Shown here in pieces: positions 1 through 10,955 of a stretch of 64,000 nt of DNA. Under the pieces are notes generated by a model. The model was not told the origin of the DNA, ran no database searches, and saw nothing but the letters and a program-made list of their open reading frames with translations. The number at the start of each line of letters is the position of its first letter. The first letter of the stretch is position 1. The translations under genes and the position numbers were made by a program. The DNA comes from Crambe crambe (taxonomy: Eukaryota; Porifera; Demospongiae; Poecilosclerida; Crambeidae), in contig OZ004584.1 of NCBI GenBank assembly GCA_963924555.1, forward strand, positions 2,293,001-2,357,000, written 5' to 3'.

Positions 1-560
1 TAGCAGTATGCCAGTTACAGACTGTACTGTCAGTATGCAAGTCACATGACTACTTGTCAAGTAGCATTATGCCAGTTACAGACTGTACTGTCAGTATGCA
101 AGTCAACTGTCAGTATGCAAGTCACATGACTACTTATCAAGTAGCATTATGCCAGTTACAGACTGTACTGCTCAGTATGCAAGTCACATGACTACTTATC
201 AAGTAGCAGTATGCCAGTTACAGACTGTACTGTCAGTATGCAAGTCACATGACTAGTTGTCAAGTAGCAGTATGCCAGTTACAGACTGTACTGTCAGTAT
301 GCAAGTCACATGACTAGTTGTCAAGTAGCAGTATGCCAGTTACAGACTGTACTGCTCAGTATGCAAGTCACATGACTACTTGTCAAGTAGCATTATGCCA
401 GTTACAGACTGTACTGCTCAGTATGCAAGTCAACTGTCAGTATGCAAGTCACATGACTACTTATCAAGTAGCAGTATGCCAGTTACAGACTGTACTGTCA
501 GTATGCAAGTCACATGACAACTTGTTAACTACTGTCAAGAAGCAGTATGCAAGTCACATG
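1..560. repeat. Minisatellite, ~60-bp unit
   Basis: About nine head-to-tail copies of a unit containing CAGTATGCAAGTCACATGAC, then ACTTGTCAAGTAGCAGTATG and CCAGTTACAGACTGTACTG. Some copies are shortened (for example around 100-120 and 425-445). The repeat reaches the left edge, so the array continues outside the window. Open frames inside it are a by-product of the repeat. Confidence 0.9.
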
Positions 561-589
561 ACTGCTTAAATACGAAGGCCAAAGCTACC

Positions 590-790
590 AGCAACACTCG
601 GTATGCAGTGAACCACTGCACTGTCATGTGTATGCAAGTCACATGGCAGTCATTCATGTAGATGTAAGTCACATGACATATGACTGCGGTATGCAGTGAA
701 CCACTGCACTGTCAAGTGTTAGTCACATGACACATGACTACAGTATGCACTGCACTGTCGTGTGTTAGTCACATGACACATGTGTACAGC
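590..790. repeat. Degenerate extension of the minisatellite
   Basis: Scattered copies of the words AGTCACATGACA and GTATGCAGTGAACCACTGCACTGTC continue for about 200 bases beyond the ordered array. The period is irregular, so this looks like a decayed flank of the same satellite. From 790 to 1800 I see no gene or ordered repeat. Confidence 0.65.
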
Positions 791-1803
791 AAAAAGTTTC
801 ATTTCCTCCAACACTGAATGTGTTGAGCTTGTCCAACACAGTGTGCAATAACCTCTGCATAGGCTTATGTTATTTGAGCAGCAGGACTCAAAATAACAGC
901 CCTGCCATCATACAACATTTTCCTATCCAATTTCCCCACTTGTCCAAGTCAATTTTTCAGTCAAATTCTTATTAGCACATGATGTATGAGGGGTTTTACC
1001 ACACACTGTGGCACAATGCACGCATTGTGCATTAATATAATGAAAATAACGGGAAATTTAAGAGGGGAAATTTTTTTTTGTGAATTTCATGGTTCTGAAG
1101 AGTATTATAATCCTCTCTTTATAGAAGTACGTACAGAGCAGCACTGAAGCGGAATCTCTACACTTTGGGACCAGTTATTTCATCCTTATTTCCTTAATTA
1201 GTATCAGCAGTATGGTTTGATTCCTTGAGAAATGTCACCAATAGGGAGGCATTTTGCATTGTGGCCTGAATACAGAGAGTTCACTAGGAGAGGTATTAAA
1301 ACTGTCGGTCCAGGGTAAAATCAAACCTTATCTCACATTCAATTAACTTGTCTCAAATATCCATTTGTCATAATCCCCAAGCAGCTGTCATGTTTTTTTT
1401 TATCTGACCTATTGTTTCTACTTGTGGACTATCACAGTATTCATGTAAGCATAGTATCTGATGTAAGGAACAAATTACTCCCTTTTTGCTTACATATGTG
1501 GCAGCTGAACACAGTAACAAAAAAAAACAACAGTTGTCTTCAATTTGCATTATGCAGGCACAAATTATCCCCCCCCCCCCAAATGAAATTAACAGGGACC
1601 TCCCCTCAATGGACTAACAGTACAATTGGCCTCCAACTTCTCATCTATAAATTGAATCTCCATTACATAACTTCAGTATACTAATACTAAGGTACCACAC
1701 AGGCTTCAAGGCATTAAGAGTTCTCAGAAGTCAAAGTACATTCAATATCCAGTCTATATTCCACCAACAGTCCATTACAATACAACCTGCTAGAATGATT
1801 TAG

Positions 1804-1806
<3 letters not shown>

Positions 1807-1857
<51 letters not shown>
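1807..1857. repeat. (TC)n microsatellite
   Basis: Uninterrupted TC dinucleotides for about 50 bases, ending at CTACTGCACT. Confidence 0.95.
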
Positions 1858-1860
<3 letters not shown>

Positions 1861-2094
1861 GCACTACAAATGAAATTCCTAGGTTTTAATTCCATGTTGG
1901 ATGACAACTGCAGTCTTGTCTCAGGCCATTACAAAAACTTGTTGATATGCAAACACAGATCTCCTGCTATGGCTACCAAATTTGCCTACACCATTGGACT
2001 GTTTACTAGCGATCGGCATCGTCATCACCTGAGCAACCACTTACCCAATCAATGATGCACTGTGCTAATACTGTGCTAATGAAAAGTGCTCAAT

Positions 2095-2540
2095 AATAAC
2101 ACAGTGATATGGGACGAGACCAGTGCTCAATATTTATGGGACACGACCAGTGCTCAATATTAAATAACACAGTGATATGGGACACAACCAGTGCTCAATA
2201 AAATATCATATGGGACAAGACCAGTGCTCAATAACACAGTGATATCATATGGGACAAGACCAGTGCTCAATAATAACACAGTGATATGGGACGAGACCAG
2301 TGCTCAATATTGAATAACACAGTGATATGGGATGAGACCAATGTTCAATATTAAATAACACAGTGATATCATATGGGACACGACCAGTGCTCAATAAAAT
2401 ATCATATGGGACAAGATCAGTGCTCAATATTAAATAACAGTGATATGGGACACGACCAATGCTAAGTAATTATTAAAATTTAATAACAGTGATATTGGAC
2501 ACGAGTCACACGACCAGTGTTCGATATTAAATAACACAGT
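2095..2540. repeat. Minisatellite, ~40-bp unit
   Basis: About eleven variable copies of a unit built from GGGACACGACCAGTGCTCAA and TATTAAATAACACAGTGATAT. Copies differ by small deletions, so the period drifts between about 30 and 55 bases. Confidence 0.88.
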
Positions 2541-2779
2541 GATATCACATGCAGACAATAATATTATTTCAAATTTTACCACCACATCTGGTCAATACAC
2601 AAGTGGTACAGAACTAGGGCCATCCACCAGACACTGTTCATGTATTGTTTCAAGCACTGCAGGGTTATTAGAAAGGCAACCCTACACTCTCCATAATAAT
2701 AATTACATATGCACAACACATATAGTATTCTTCCTCACATAAATCACTTCAAGCACTGCAGTACACTGTACTTCATTAG

Positions 2780-3195
2780 AAAGGCCCCATGTCCATCCAC
2801 AATGCACAGGCCCCATGTCTATCCATAATATACAGCCCCCATGTCCATCCATAATACACAGCACCCATGTCCATCCATAATACACAGCACCCATGTCCAT
2901 CCATAATACACAGCACCCATGTCCATCCATAATACACACTCTTCTAAAGTCCCCATGTCCATCCATAATACACAGCCCCATGTCCATCCATAACACACAC
3001 TCTTCTAAAGGCCCCCTGTCCATGTCCATCCATAACACACACTCTTCTAAAGACCCCCTGTCCATCCACTCTTTTAAAGACCCCCTGTCCATCCATAATA
3101 AAAACTCTTCTAAAGGCCTCCTGTCCATCACAGCCCCCATGTCCATCCATAACATACACTCTTCTAAGACCCCCTGTCCATCCATGATAATTATT
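2780..3195. repeat. Minisatellite, ~24-bp unit plus longer variant
   Basis: Copies of CCCATGTCCATCCATAATAC followed by ACAG run from about 2785 to 2940. They then grade into a longer version carrying ACTCTTCTAAAGGCCCCCTG. Frames are open on both strands because the unit length is a multiple of three and lacks stops; these are not genes. Confidence 0.9.
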
Positions 3196-3388
3196 AGACA
3201 CTCTCTTCTCACAGTTCATGATAACTGTTTAATGTTTTCCCCCATACTAAATGTTAGCCTGAAAGGAAGTTCAATTTAACACCATGGCGTTATTGAGTCT
3301 AGTGATATCGAAAACTAAAAACAAACTAATGACAGGGGGAAAAAAACCCTCACCTACTTGACTGTCACACCTCTATTACAGAAGTCCC

Positions 3389-3391
<3 letters not shown>

Positions 3392-3481
<90 letters not shown>

Positions 3482-3514
3482 CCTTGACTGTCACACCTCT
3501 ATTACAAAAGTCCA

Positions 3515-3563
<49 letters not shown>

Positions 3564-3569
3564 TCTCTC
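3392..3569. repeat. Duplicated (CT)n/(CA)n microsatellites
   Basis: (CT)n at 3392-3444 runs directly into (CA)n at 3445-3479, and a second (CT)n covers about 3517-3569. Both CT tracts follow the same roughly 40-base leader (TTGACTGTCACACCTCTATT), so leader plus microsatellite was duplicated as a unit. The tracts lie in the intron after the RhoGAP exon. Confidence 0.92.
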
Positions 3570-3614
3570 TAGGGCTAGGTACTACCTTGACTATTAATAG
3601 CATGCATGACTCAC

Positions 3615-4760
3615 CTCAGCATCTGAAACATTTTTCGCACTGAGAGATCTTCCCGGCATTTCCCCGCCAGTGACCATGTGACCTCTGGAGGAGGAAGAAG
3701 AGTCCAGGGGACCAGATGCAGTCTTCATCAGTCCCTTGTGCTCGTTGACCAAATGTGGATTAGCCTTCATCATAAGATTTCTCGACAGCTCCGACACTAC
3801 CAGTTTACTACCCTCGGTGATGTCTTTCGGGGACGTTTTATCAGTAGCATTCTCAGATTCAGGAGTGGCAGGTACCATACACGAGGCAGGTCTATTACGG
3901 CTGGACAATCTCTGTGGTTTAGGTTTTATCTGGACAGGAGGAGGAGGGGGTTTGGACTTTGAACTTCCTCCAATGCCGGATTTCTGAGGTTGTTGTTGGT
4001 TACGCACGCCTGAGTCCAGTGAGCTCTCAGAAGAGTTTACACTATTGTTCATCGACATGTCCACGTTTGTGCTGCTCTTGCTTCGTGGTTTAGTCGGGGG
4101 AGGGATGCTCAGTTTTTCTCCCCTCTTCATTGACCCCTGTCCAACCTGACTGTCCGATACAGGCGGAGATGGGACTGTGAATTGTGTCCCGCGATTCGTA
4201 GCGAGTCGTTGTAACATCGTTGGAGAAACCGGTTTACCTGGATTGAGTCCATTTGACTTAACGGAAGACGATGAGTTGCTTTGAGGATCTTGAGAAGAGT
4301 TTGAAGCACTGTCATTTAGTCTCTCAAGAGTCGATTGCTTACTAACAGAAGGTGGAGGGCCTTGGGAGATACTCTCATTCAATCGCTCCAGAGTTGATTG
4401 CTTCTTGAATGAAGAGGTCTTTTTCACCTTACTCAGCACCACAGGTTGTTCAAGAGATTTTTCAGCGGGTGATTCAGCAGGACTTTTCCCATTTTGAATA
4501 GTTTTTGAAGGTATCTTCAAGTCATCTAAGTTCATGTAAGTGGATTCCTTCGCTGATTCTGCAGGTTTATTTTCGCTCACTTCTTTGACATAAACGGCAG
4601 GGACATAAATGTCCTGTGCCAATCCATCCATCCATCTTCTAACCTGCCACCAATCCTTGTTCGACTTGGTCAGCAGCTGAAACTCCTCGTCCTTCTTGAA
4701 AGAGATCTTCTTTCCTTCGTAGTTGTACGAGTAGTTGTAGGCTGCTTTCACTTTGGCCAT
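3615..4760 (-). CDS. SH3-domain RhoGAP (ARHGAP9/12/15/27-like), 5' coding exon
   Basis: First coding exon (about 382 codons) of a Rho GTPase-activating protein that would switch off Rho/Rac GTPases at membranes or the actin cytoskeleton. Residues about 5-65 form an SH3 domain with the signature NKDWWQV and YVPAVYVKEV; the latter closely matches vertebrate ARHGAP12/27. Downstream the chain is low complexity and Ser/Pro-rich. It has two KQSTLERLN repeats, a possible phosphotyrosine site (STYMNL) and a poly-Pro stretch (SKPPPPPVQIKPKP). The start has a good context (CACCATGG) at 4760. A likely acceptor at 4792-4794 implies a 5'-UTR intron. The exon ends at 3615 in a consensus donor GAG|GTGAGT. 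WW, PH and RhoGAP exons were not found in 1-3600, so they should lie beyond the left edge. Family assignment rests on the SH3 domain only. Confidence 0.8.
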
Positions 4761-4794
4761 GGTGACCTCAAGTCCTTGTACAACTACTCAATCT

Positions 4795-6956
4795 AAAAAA
4801 TAAAAAAATATGGAGGGAGAATGATTAATTATCTTTATCATTCCTTTGGCATTTTAATGTGTGATAATGAAGGTAGTTCTGGTTTAAGACTTGTTATTAA
4901 AAAAGTATATTAAACACGCAAAATAACAGTCATGTGATGGTTGGTCACACCTATTTATTTGTCGTATTCTATGAATAGTCCAGAGGTCTACATCATAAGT
5001 GTGAAAATTTTCATGGGATAGAATCTTGCTAGGAGTAAGTCTGTTTATATAATGCACAATCAGCAGGAAATTGTTGTGGGGGTAAAAAAATTGGTTGCAA
5101 AAAATTAAAGACAATAGCCTTGAAATCCACAAAAAGTTTCACCCAATGAAATTTCCCGCAGTATGGTATATTTAACTGGTCATTTTCAAGGAAATTGCAC
5201 AACCCCAAGGACACTGAGGGCAGTGGCATAACCTAAGGGCATGGACCAACTGAAAATCAGATCTCTTCTACTATGCAGTTCTTGACACAATAGATGAATG
5301 TATTGACACAATTGAGAAATGTGTACGTAAGTAGCTGTTCTAAGCATCTATTGTAAGCCCTAACCAGTCAATAGAATGCCTTCTAGAGGAACAAATAGGT
5401 CCCCACTTTGATTTAACCACCCAAATTTGCTTACACTCCCTCACCCCCTTGGGCCCTATTATTTCCAATAAACCACGATCAATCACCCGATAAGTCACCA
5501 CATGCGCAAATTCAAAATATTATAAACCACAAAATGATTCACAACATAATTAAACTGTCAAGCCGAATAAAAAAAAAAAATAAACTCCTTCATTCCTATT
5601 CTTCGATCATTGACCAAATGTTATCTTAATCCAATCCCCATATTGTGGGGATTGTGGGGAAATGTTATCTTAATCCAATCCCCTATTGTGGGGATGAAGA
5701 CTTATATACTTGTTTTCCTAACCATATCACAAGTATTTGATAATCAGGGTTTTCCCCACAATAGTAAAAGCATACAGTAGATCAAAGAATTCCCATCATT
5801 ATCTCCCAATCCCTATATAACTATTGAAAAAGTATGTCTAGTCATTTCCGACTATCGTTTGTAGAGTAAACTTTGAGCAGCTCAGACTCTTGATGGTCTC
5901 CTTGAGCATCAACTGGCTATTAACACACACTCTACCCAATAAAGGTTTTAAAGGTTTGATAAGTCAAGGTAGTAGCCTTCCACAATCGGCATTTCCAAAA
6001 CTTAGGAACCCCACTAACTACGCAGGAGGCAGTAGTTGCTGCTGGTATAGCAGACATAACAAGCAGCCACACAAATCGAGTCGTGTGTGAAGCTTCCTCA
6101 AATTCAAGAGCACCTGCAGAAGAGTTGGTGGAATAACGTGTCTACCATCCCCCAACCACCTCTATACTGCAGGACTGGACTTGTGAATTTTATTAATTAA
6201 TTTTCCCATTCTTTGCCAGAACACTTGGGGAGGGGGGAAGGCTACACTGTCACTACACTGACTGCCCATACCAACCAAGAAGTGGATTTTCATGTGTACA
6301 GTTCAACCCTTCAATGCTTATTCCATCAATAGACCCTTTTTCATTCTATCATCCCATAATCTGCACCACGGAGAGCAACTTTACACATTTTTTTGTATAC
6401 GCATTAACAACCAGAGACTAACAATTTTTGAGACTGCATTGGTAGCATGTAGCAGCTCCAGCCTACCTGTTTCCTGGTGTTTCCAGTACTGTAGTTTGAA
6501 AGAGAGAGTCACTTAGAAAGTGAAACTGCATATGTAATGGTCGAATGCTGACAGTAAGATCAAGGACTGAAATTTTTGAGGTTGCAAGGGTTACTATGCC
6601 ACACTAACAATACCAATATTGATAGGACATTGTGACCAACCATAATACATGAATGGTGCACTGCAAGTTAAATGATCTAGAAAGATCATTACAAAAAGGT
6701 CATTATGATTGGTACTATTTCATTTATGAGCTAGCAACTACATGACGTGAATATGTTTACCTCTCCCTTGGTGGTCAACGAGACATTTAGAACATCAGTT
6801 TTGGCATTGTGCTGGCTATATTTAGCTAATATTGATTTAGAGGTACATCTTGTACAGGACATGGAACTTCCATTAGATCCAAATTCGCTGAATAACAGCT
6901 TCTTACACTTTGGAATGATATTTACAGCTAGCAACAATGGGTTGAATTAATTACTC

Positions 6957-7003
<47 letters not shown>

Positions 7004-7768
7004 GGTAGATACAATTTCTGGTTCTAGTTTGCTATTGGTTTTGCTAGCCAGCACAGCAAGTCCCCAATGGCAATGATTTATTTGTACACTGATAGGAATA
7101 CAATGTGGCATAAAATCCCCTTTCCACTACAACCTGAATACATACCTATTTTCTGCCACCCTCGTTAGCATGCATGTCTGGATTGCAATGGGACACGACT
7201 AGCTGAAAAAATCGTTGGCTATTCAGTAGCTACCTGCTAGCTAGCTTTAGTGGAAAAACTTACCAACTTCACAGGAGGAGAAATCTGTGATGAAAATGGT
7301 ACGATTAGCTAAGAACTGTTGAAAATGATGAACTGTGAGTTTGTCCCTAGGTTCTGAAAGATCTCGAGCATGTGGGCATTCGAGGATGTTGTAGATTGCT
7401 GTAGTTAAAGACCTGAGCTGGCGATGGATGCTAGTTTAAACTCTACGGTATAAAACTTGGATGAGCCTAGGTGTTGATATGTGTTGATCTCGAAGTAGGG
7501 AAGAACGAATCGCAATGGCTTGTCTCCAAATCTCACACCACTTGTCACATTCCTATACAAAGTTCACCGCACCCCCTAAAAGCAATGCGCATGTCCGTAT
7601 AATACCTTTTAATTAATTGAAGGCGTGGTTTTAGGTGACCGTAAATGAGCCCTTCCAATTCAACGCTTGCTGACTGTACCGCCGCTAAGAAATTCGGAAC
7701 AGGTAGTGCTACTCTCTTTTTCGCTCCTCCAGGGGCCTCTTAGTATCTAACTGAGTCAGAAAGTCATC
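4795..7768. other. Divergent intergenic/5' region, no gene seen
   Basis: This region separates the minus-strand RhoGAP exon from the plus-strand PSMB3 start, so both promoters should lie here. All open frames are short and unrelated to anything I recognise. Local structure: a direct duplication of about 40 bases containing AATGTTATCTTAATCCAATC at 5618-5697, and a GA microsatellite at 6961-7001. A pyrimidine-rich stretch (CTCTTTTTCGCTCC) about 50 bases before the PSMB3 ATG may mark its transcription start; that is inference. Confidence 0.5.
6961..7001. repeat. (GA)n microsatellite
   Basis: Uninterrupted GA dinucleotides for about 40 bases. Confidence 0.95.
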
Positions 7769-10541
7769 ATGGTAAGGCTAGCTGCACTATCCAGAGCTAT
7801 TGCAAGGTTATCGCAGGTAGTATGAAGCTACTCAGTGGGCACTAATTGGAAATTTCATGGTAGAATACAGGACCAGTATCCGGGTTTAATGCAACATCTA
7901 ATACAGACAGAAATCATTGAGGGAGGTCACATTACAGTATTCACTATTCCTATGCTATAGTCGATTATGGAGTACAATGGAGCGGCCATAGTGGCCATGG
8001 TTGGGAAGGAGTGTGTGGCCATAGCTGCAGATCGTAGACTTGGCGTCCAGGCTCAGACAGTGTCCACCAGCTTCCAGAAGATCTTTGAGATGAATGATAA
8101 ACTCTATGTCGGATTGCCTGGATTAGCTACTGATGTGACCACCGTGTAAGTTACAGTGAATCCTTGGTATGACAGTGGCCATGTAGCTGCATAGCATGTT
8201 AGCTGCATGTTCTGGCTGTACACTTACACCATGTTCTGGTTGTACACTTACACCATGTTCTGGTTGTACACTTACACCATGTTCTGGCTGTACACTTACA
8301 CCATGTTCTGGTTGTACACTTACACTGTGACTTGACCATGTTCTGGTTGTTGTCTATGGAAGGAGCTCATTATAATACTGAGGACGACCATTTTGTGCCT
8401 TGTGCTTGTAGAGAGGTTATCGATTAATACTAGTGAAGGAACAGAGGTGGTTTCACACATCAAAGGGTATTTTGTAGTTAATCAGCATTCTATTAAGCAT
8501 AGTGGGCCCAATGCTTAAGGTATGCTATCGAGAACACTCTGGGAAGTGAACATTTTTTGGGACCTTAAAAGTTGTCCTTTATAGAGGAAGTTACTTCTAC
8601 TGTGTCCTCTTCTTGGAGGATCCTTTATTGGAGGTTAAGCATTCCATTTAAATTACTCTTACCACTGCCGTTAAGGAGGAGGGTATTCCTAATAAGGAGA
8701 CACTGATAGGTAAAGGGTGTCACATTGACAACACATTGATAGGTAAAGGGTTGTCATATAAATTATATTAATCAGATTATGAGTTGAGTACAATTATTAT
8801 TATTATTATTATTTTTAATTCAGAGCCAATAAGCTTCGGTTCCAGCTTAATCTGTACCAGCTGAAAGAGAACAGAGAAATCAAACCAAAGACATTCATGC
8901 ACATGATTTCTCATCTTCTCTACACAAGAAGGTAAGTGAGAATGAGTGCCTTCTACTACGTATAAATAAAGAGTCTTAATGATGACATTTGAAGTGTGTG
9001 GTTGAAATATTCTGTGATGGAGAGTTACAGCATGATGTTGTTACTACTCTCAGCTAGCTGCATATATTATGTAAAACTTCTCTAGATATTAGCTCAAAAA
9101 TCCTTTTCACATTTGACATTTCAGCCTTCCTCAGGGGATACAATACATTTGTAATTGTATCCAAATGCTTGGTTCATCATTAATTTTCATTCAAAAAACA
9201 TGCTATAACTATGTAAAACTTCTCTAGATACTAGCTGAAAAAATATCTTTTCACATCCAACATTTCAGCCTGGTGCTCAGGCCTTCCTCAGGGGTGACAC
9301 CATAAATTTTGTAGCTTTTCTAAAATCATGCTTACGCTTCCTTTCTGGTGGATTTTACTGAATATGACTGAATCCAGCAGCATTGTGTTTGAGTCAGTGT
9401 GCAATATTACTGCTGGCCACTGGCCATTTTCCAACAATATTTTTTTTTTCTCTTTAGTCAGACAGTTCCAACTTTAATCAGATATTCTGTCAAAACAAAT
9501 TCGAGTACATTCATTGATGTACTCAATGGCCAGCAAAATTACAATGTTTGATCAAGTTGGATTTGGTCGGACAAAACTGAAACTCTTATTTTGCACACTG
9601 TAGAGAGCTTAAAAGTAGCCAAAAAGATTGTGTTGATTTCATACGTTTTTGTTTATTTGTTTATTTGTTTATTTGTTTATTTGTTTAGGTTCGGTCCTTA
9701 CTTTGTCGAGCCCATAGTTGCAGGATTGGACTCCAAAACAAACGAGCCGTACATTGCAACAATGGATTTAATTGGTTGTCCCATGGAAACCAAGGACTTT
9801 GTGGTGGGTGGGACTTGCACGGAACAGCTCTATGGCATGTGTGAATCACTCTGGAATCCCAATATGGTAAGTTTGCTCCATTTGGTATGTGAACTCGAAT
9901 CAACACGTTTTCTTCTGATGTGATGCTCTATTCCATACCACTCATATATAGTCTTGATTGTGAGTGAGGTAGAGAAAGAGCCAGGGTAGTGGATGATCTT
10001 ATCTCATTTCACAAACACACCATGCTTCTCTTTGCACTTGACACCTTTAAATTAGGTTGCCAAATGAGCACAAATCTCCACAGGTTACTCTAAAAGTTTG
10101 GTGCCCCACCCTTTTATACTTCAGGTGTCCTTAACTCATACTTTAATGCACACCTCTTTTCCCCTCCCTCCCCCCCCCCCCCCCCCCCCCCCCCCCCAGG
10201 AGCCTGAGGATTTATTTGAAACTATTTCGCAAGCTCTCCTGAATGCAGCTGACAGAGATGCTCTGAGTGGTTGGGGAGCTGTCGTCCATGTCATGTGAGT
10301 TGTGCACATGTGCAACTACAATGGAACCCGGATACTGAAACATTTCAGGGAGTCCACACTAATAAAGGGTTGGGTGTATATACTCAGGTATCCTTGCCCT
10401 TGTTAGAGAAAGGTCTCAGCAGAGAGCTGATCAACCTGAAATTTTAAATTAATTGAGTTAAAATGGTATGTAACTGTTATTTTTTCTTGCAGAGAGAAGG
10501 ACAAGGTGACAACAAGGACTCTGAAAGCTAGAATGGACTAG
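7769..10541 (+). CDS. PSMB3: 20S proteasome subunit beta type-3
   Basis: Complete gene for the non-catalytic beta-3 subunit of the 20S proteasome core. Exons: 7769-7771, 7961-8145, 8824-8931, 9689-9866, 10200-10294, 10493-10541. All have GT-AG borders and the joined frame is 618 nt, giving 205 aa, the human length. Exon 1 codes only for the initiator Met; the next exon begins SIMEYNGA, as in the animal protein (MSIMSYNGG). Recognisable blocks are [50 protein letters not shown] and the C-terminus [10 protein letters not shown]. There is no N-terminal catalytic Thr after a propeptide, as expected for beta-3. Oddities: a 28-base poly(C) is the polypyrimidine tract of exon 5, a TTTG repeat fills that of exon 4, and intron 2 holds a 24-bp minisatellite. 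Confidence 0.97.
8203..8350. repeat. 24-bp minisatellite in PSMB3 intron 2
   Basis: Five or six near-perfect copies of a 24-base unit (CATGTTCTGGTTGTACACTT plus ACAC), with C/T variation at one position. Confidence 0.88.
9075..9300. repeat. Direct duplication in PSMB3 intron 3
   Basis: Two related segments of about 70 bases (about 9078-9145 and 9212-9296) share GTAAAACTTCTCTAGATA, CCTTTTCACAT, CATTTCAGCCT and CCTTCCTCAGGGG. They lie between exons 3 and 4 and contain no coding signal. Confidence 0.6.
10170..10197. repeat. PSMB3: Poly(C)28 at the PSMB3 exon 5 acceptor
   Basis: Twenty-eight consecutive C residues sit directly before the AG of exon 5. The homopolymer acts as the polypyrimidine tract of this acceptor. 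Confidence 0.93.
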
Positions 10542-10955
10542 CTATATCATATCTAGGTTTTATTGTTTATTCATACTAACATTCACATTACTTATTTTAT
10601 AAAGTTTAATAACTATGACAACCATGCACCTTTTGAAGTTCACGTACGTACAGGTACTAGGTTGTCTTCTTTTTGCCATTACTTACTTGCCAGGCACTTT
10701 TAAAAGAGGACAATTGCAAACCTCTGCACACATGCACACACACACCTTTAGTGTTTTAGCTGCCCATCAGCAGATAATAGTGTGGACCAAAATGGACATT
10801 CAAAAGTGGAGATGGTTTGTCAATGGCTCAGAGTAGAGTCGTGTAACAGTAACCAGTTATTGACAGGAACATGATACTATATGGCATAATTATAATCATA
10901 AAAAAGATTTAAATGATACATCCTGTGAAATACCTTGTGTACAAAAATACTAATA

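Noticed and set aside
1..560. CRISPR-like look of evenly spaced repeats
   Set aside because: The whole unit is repeated, there are no unique spacers, and the DNA is animal.
318..569. 83-codon frame at the left edge
   Set aside because: Repeat-derived (QYASHMTT repeated) within the minisatellite.
2703..3279. Open frames of up to 169 codons on both strands
   Set aside because: They are translations of the 24-bp minisatellite (WMDMG/CPSIIH-type repeats) and are open in several frames at once, as expected for a stop-free unit.
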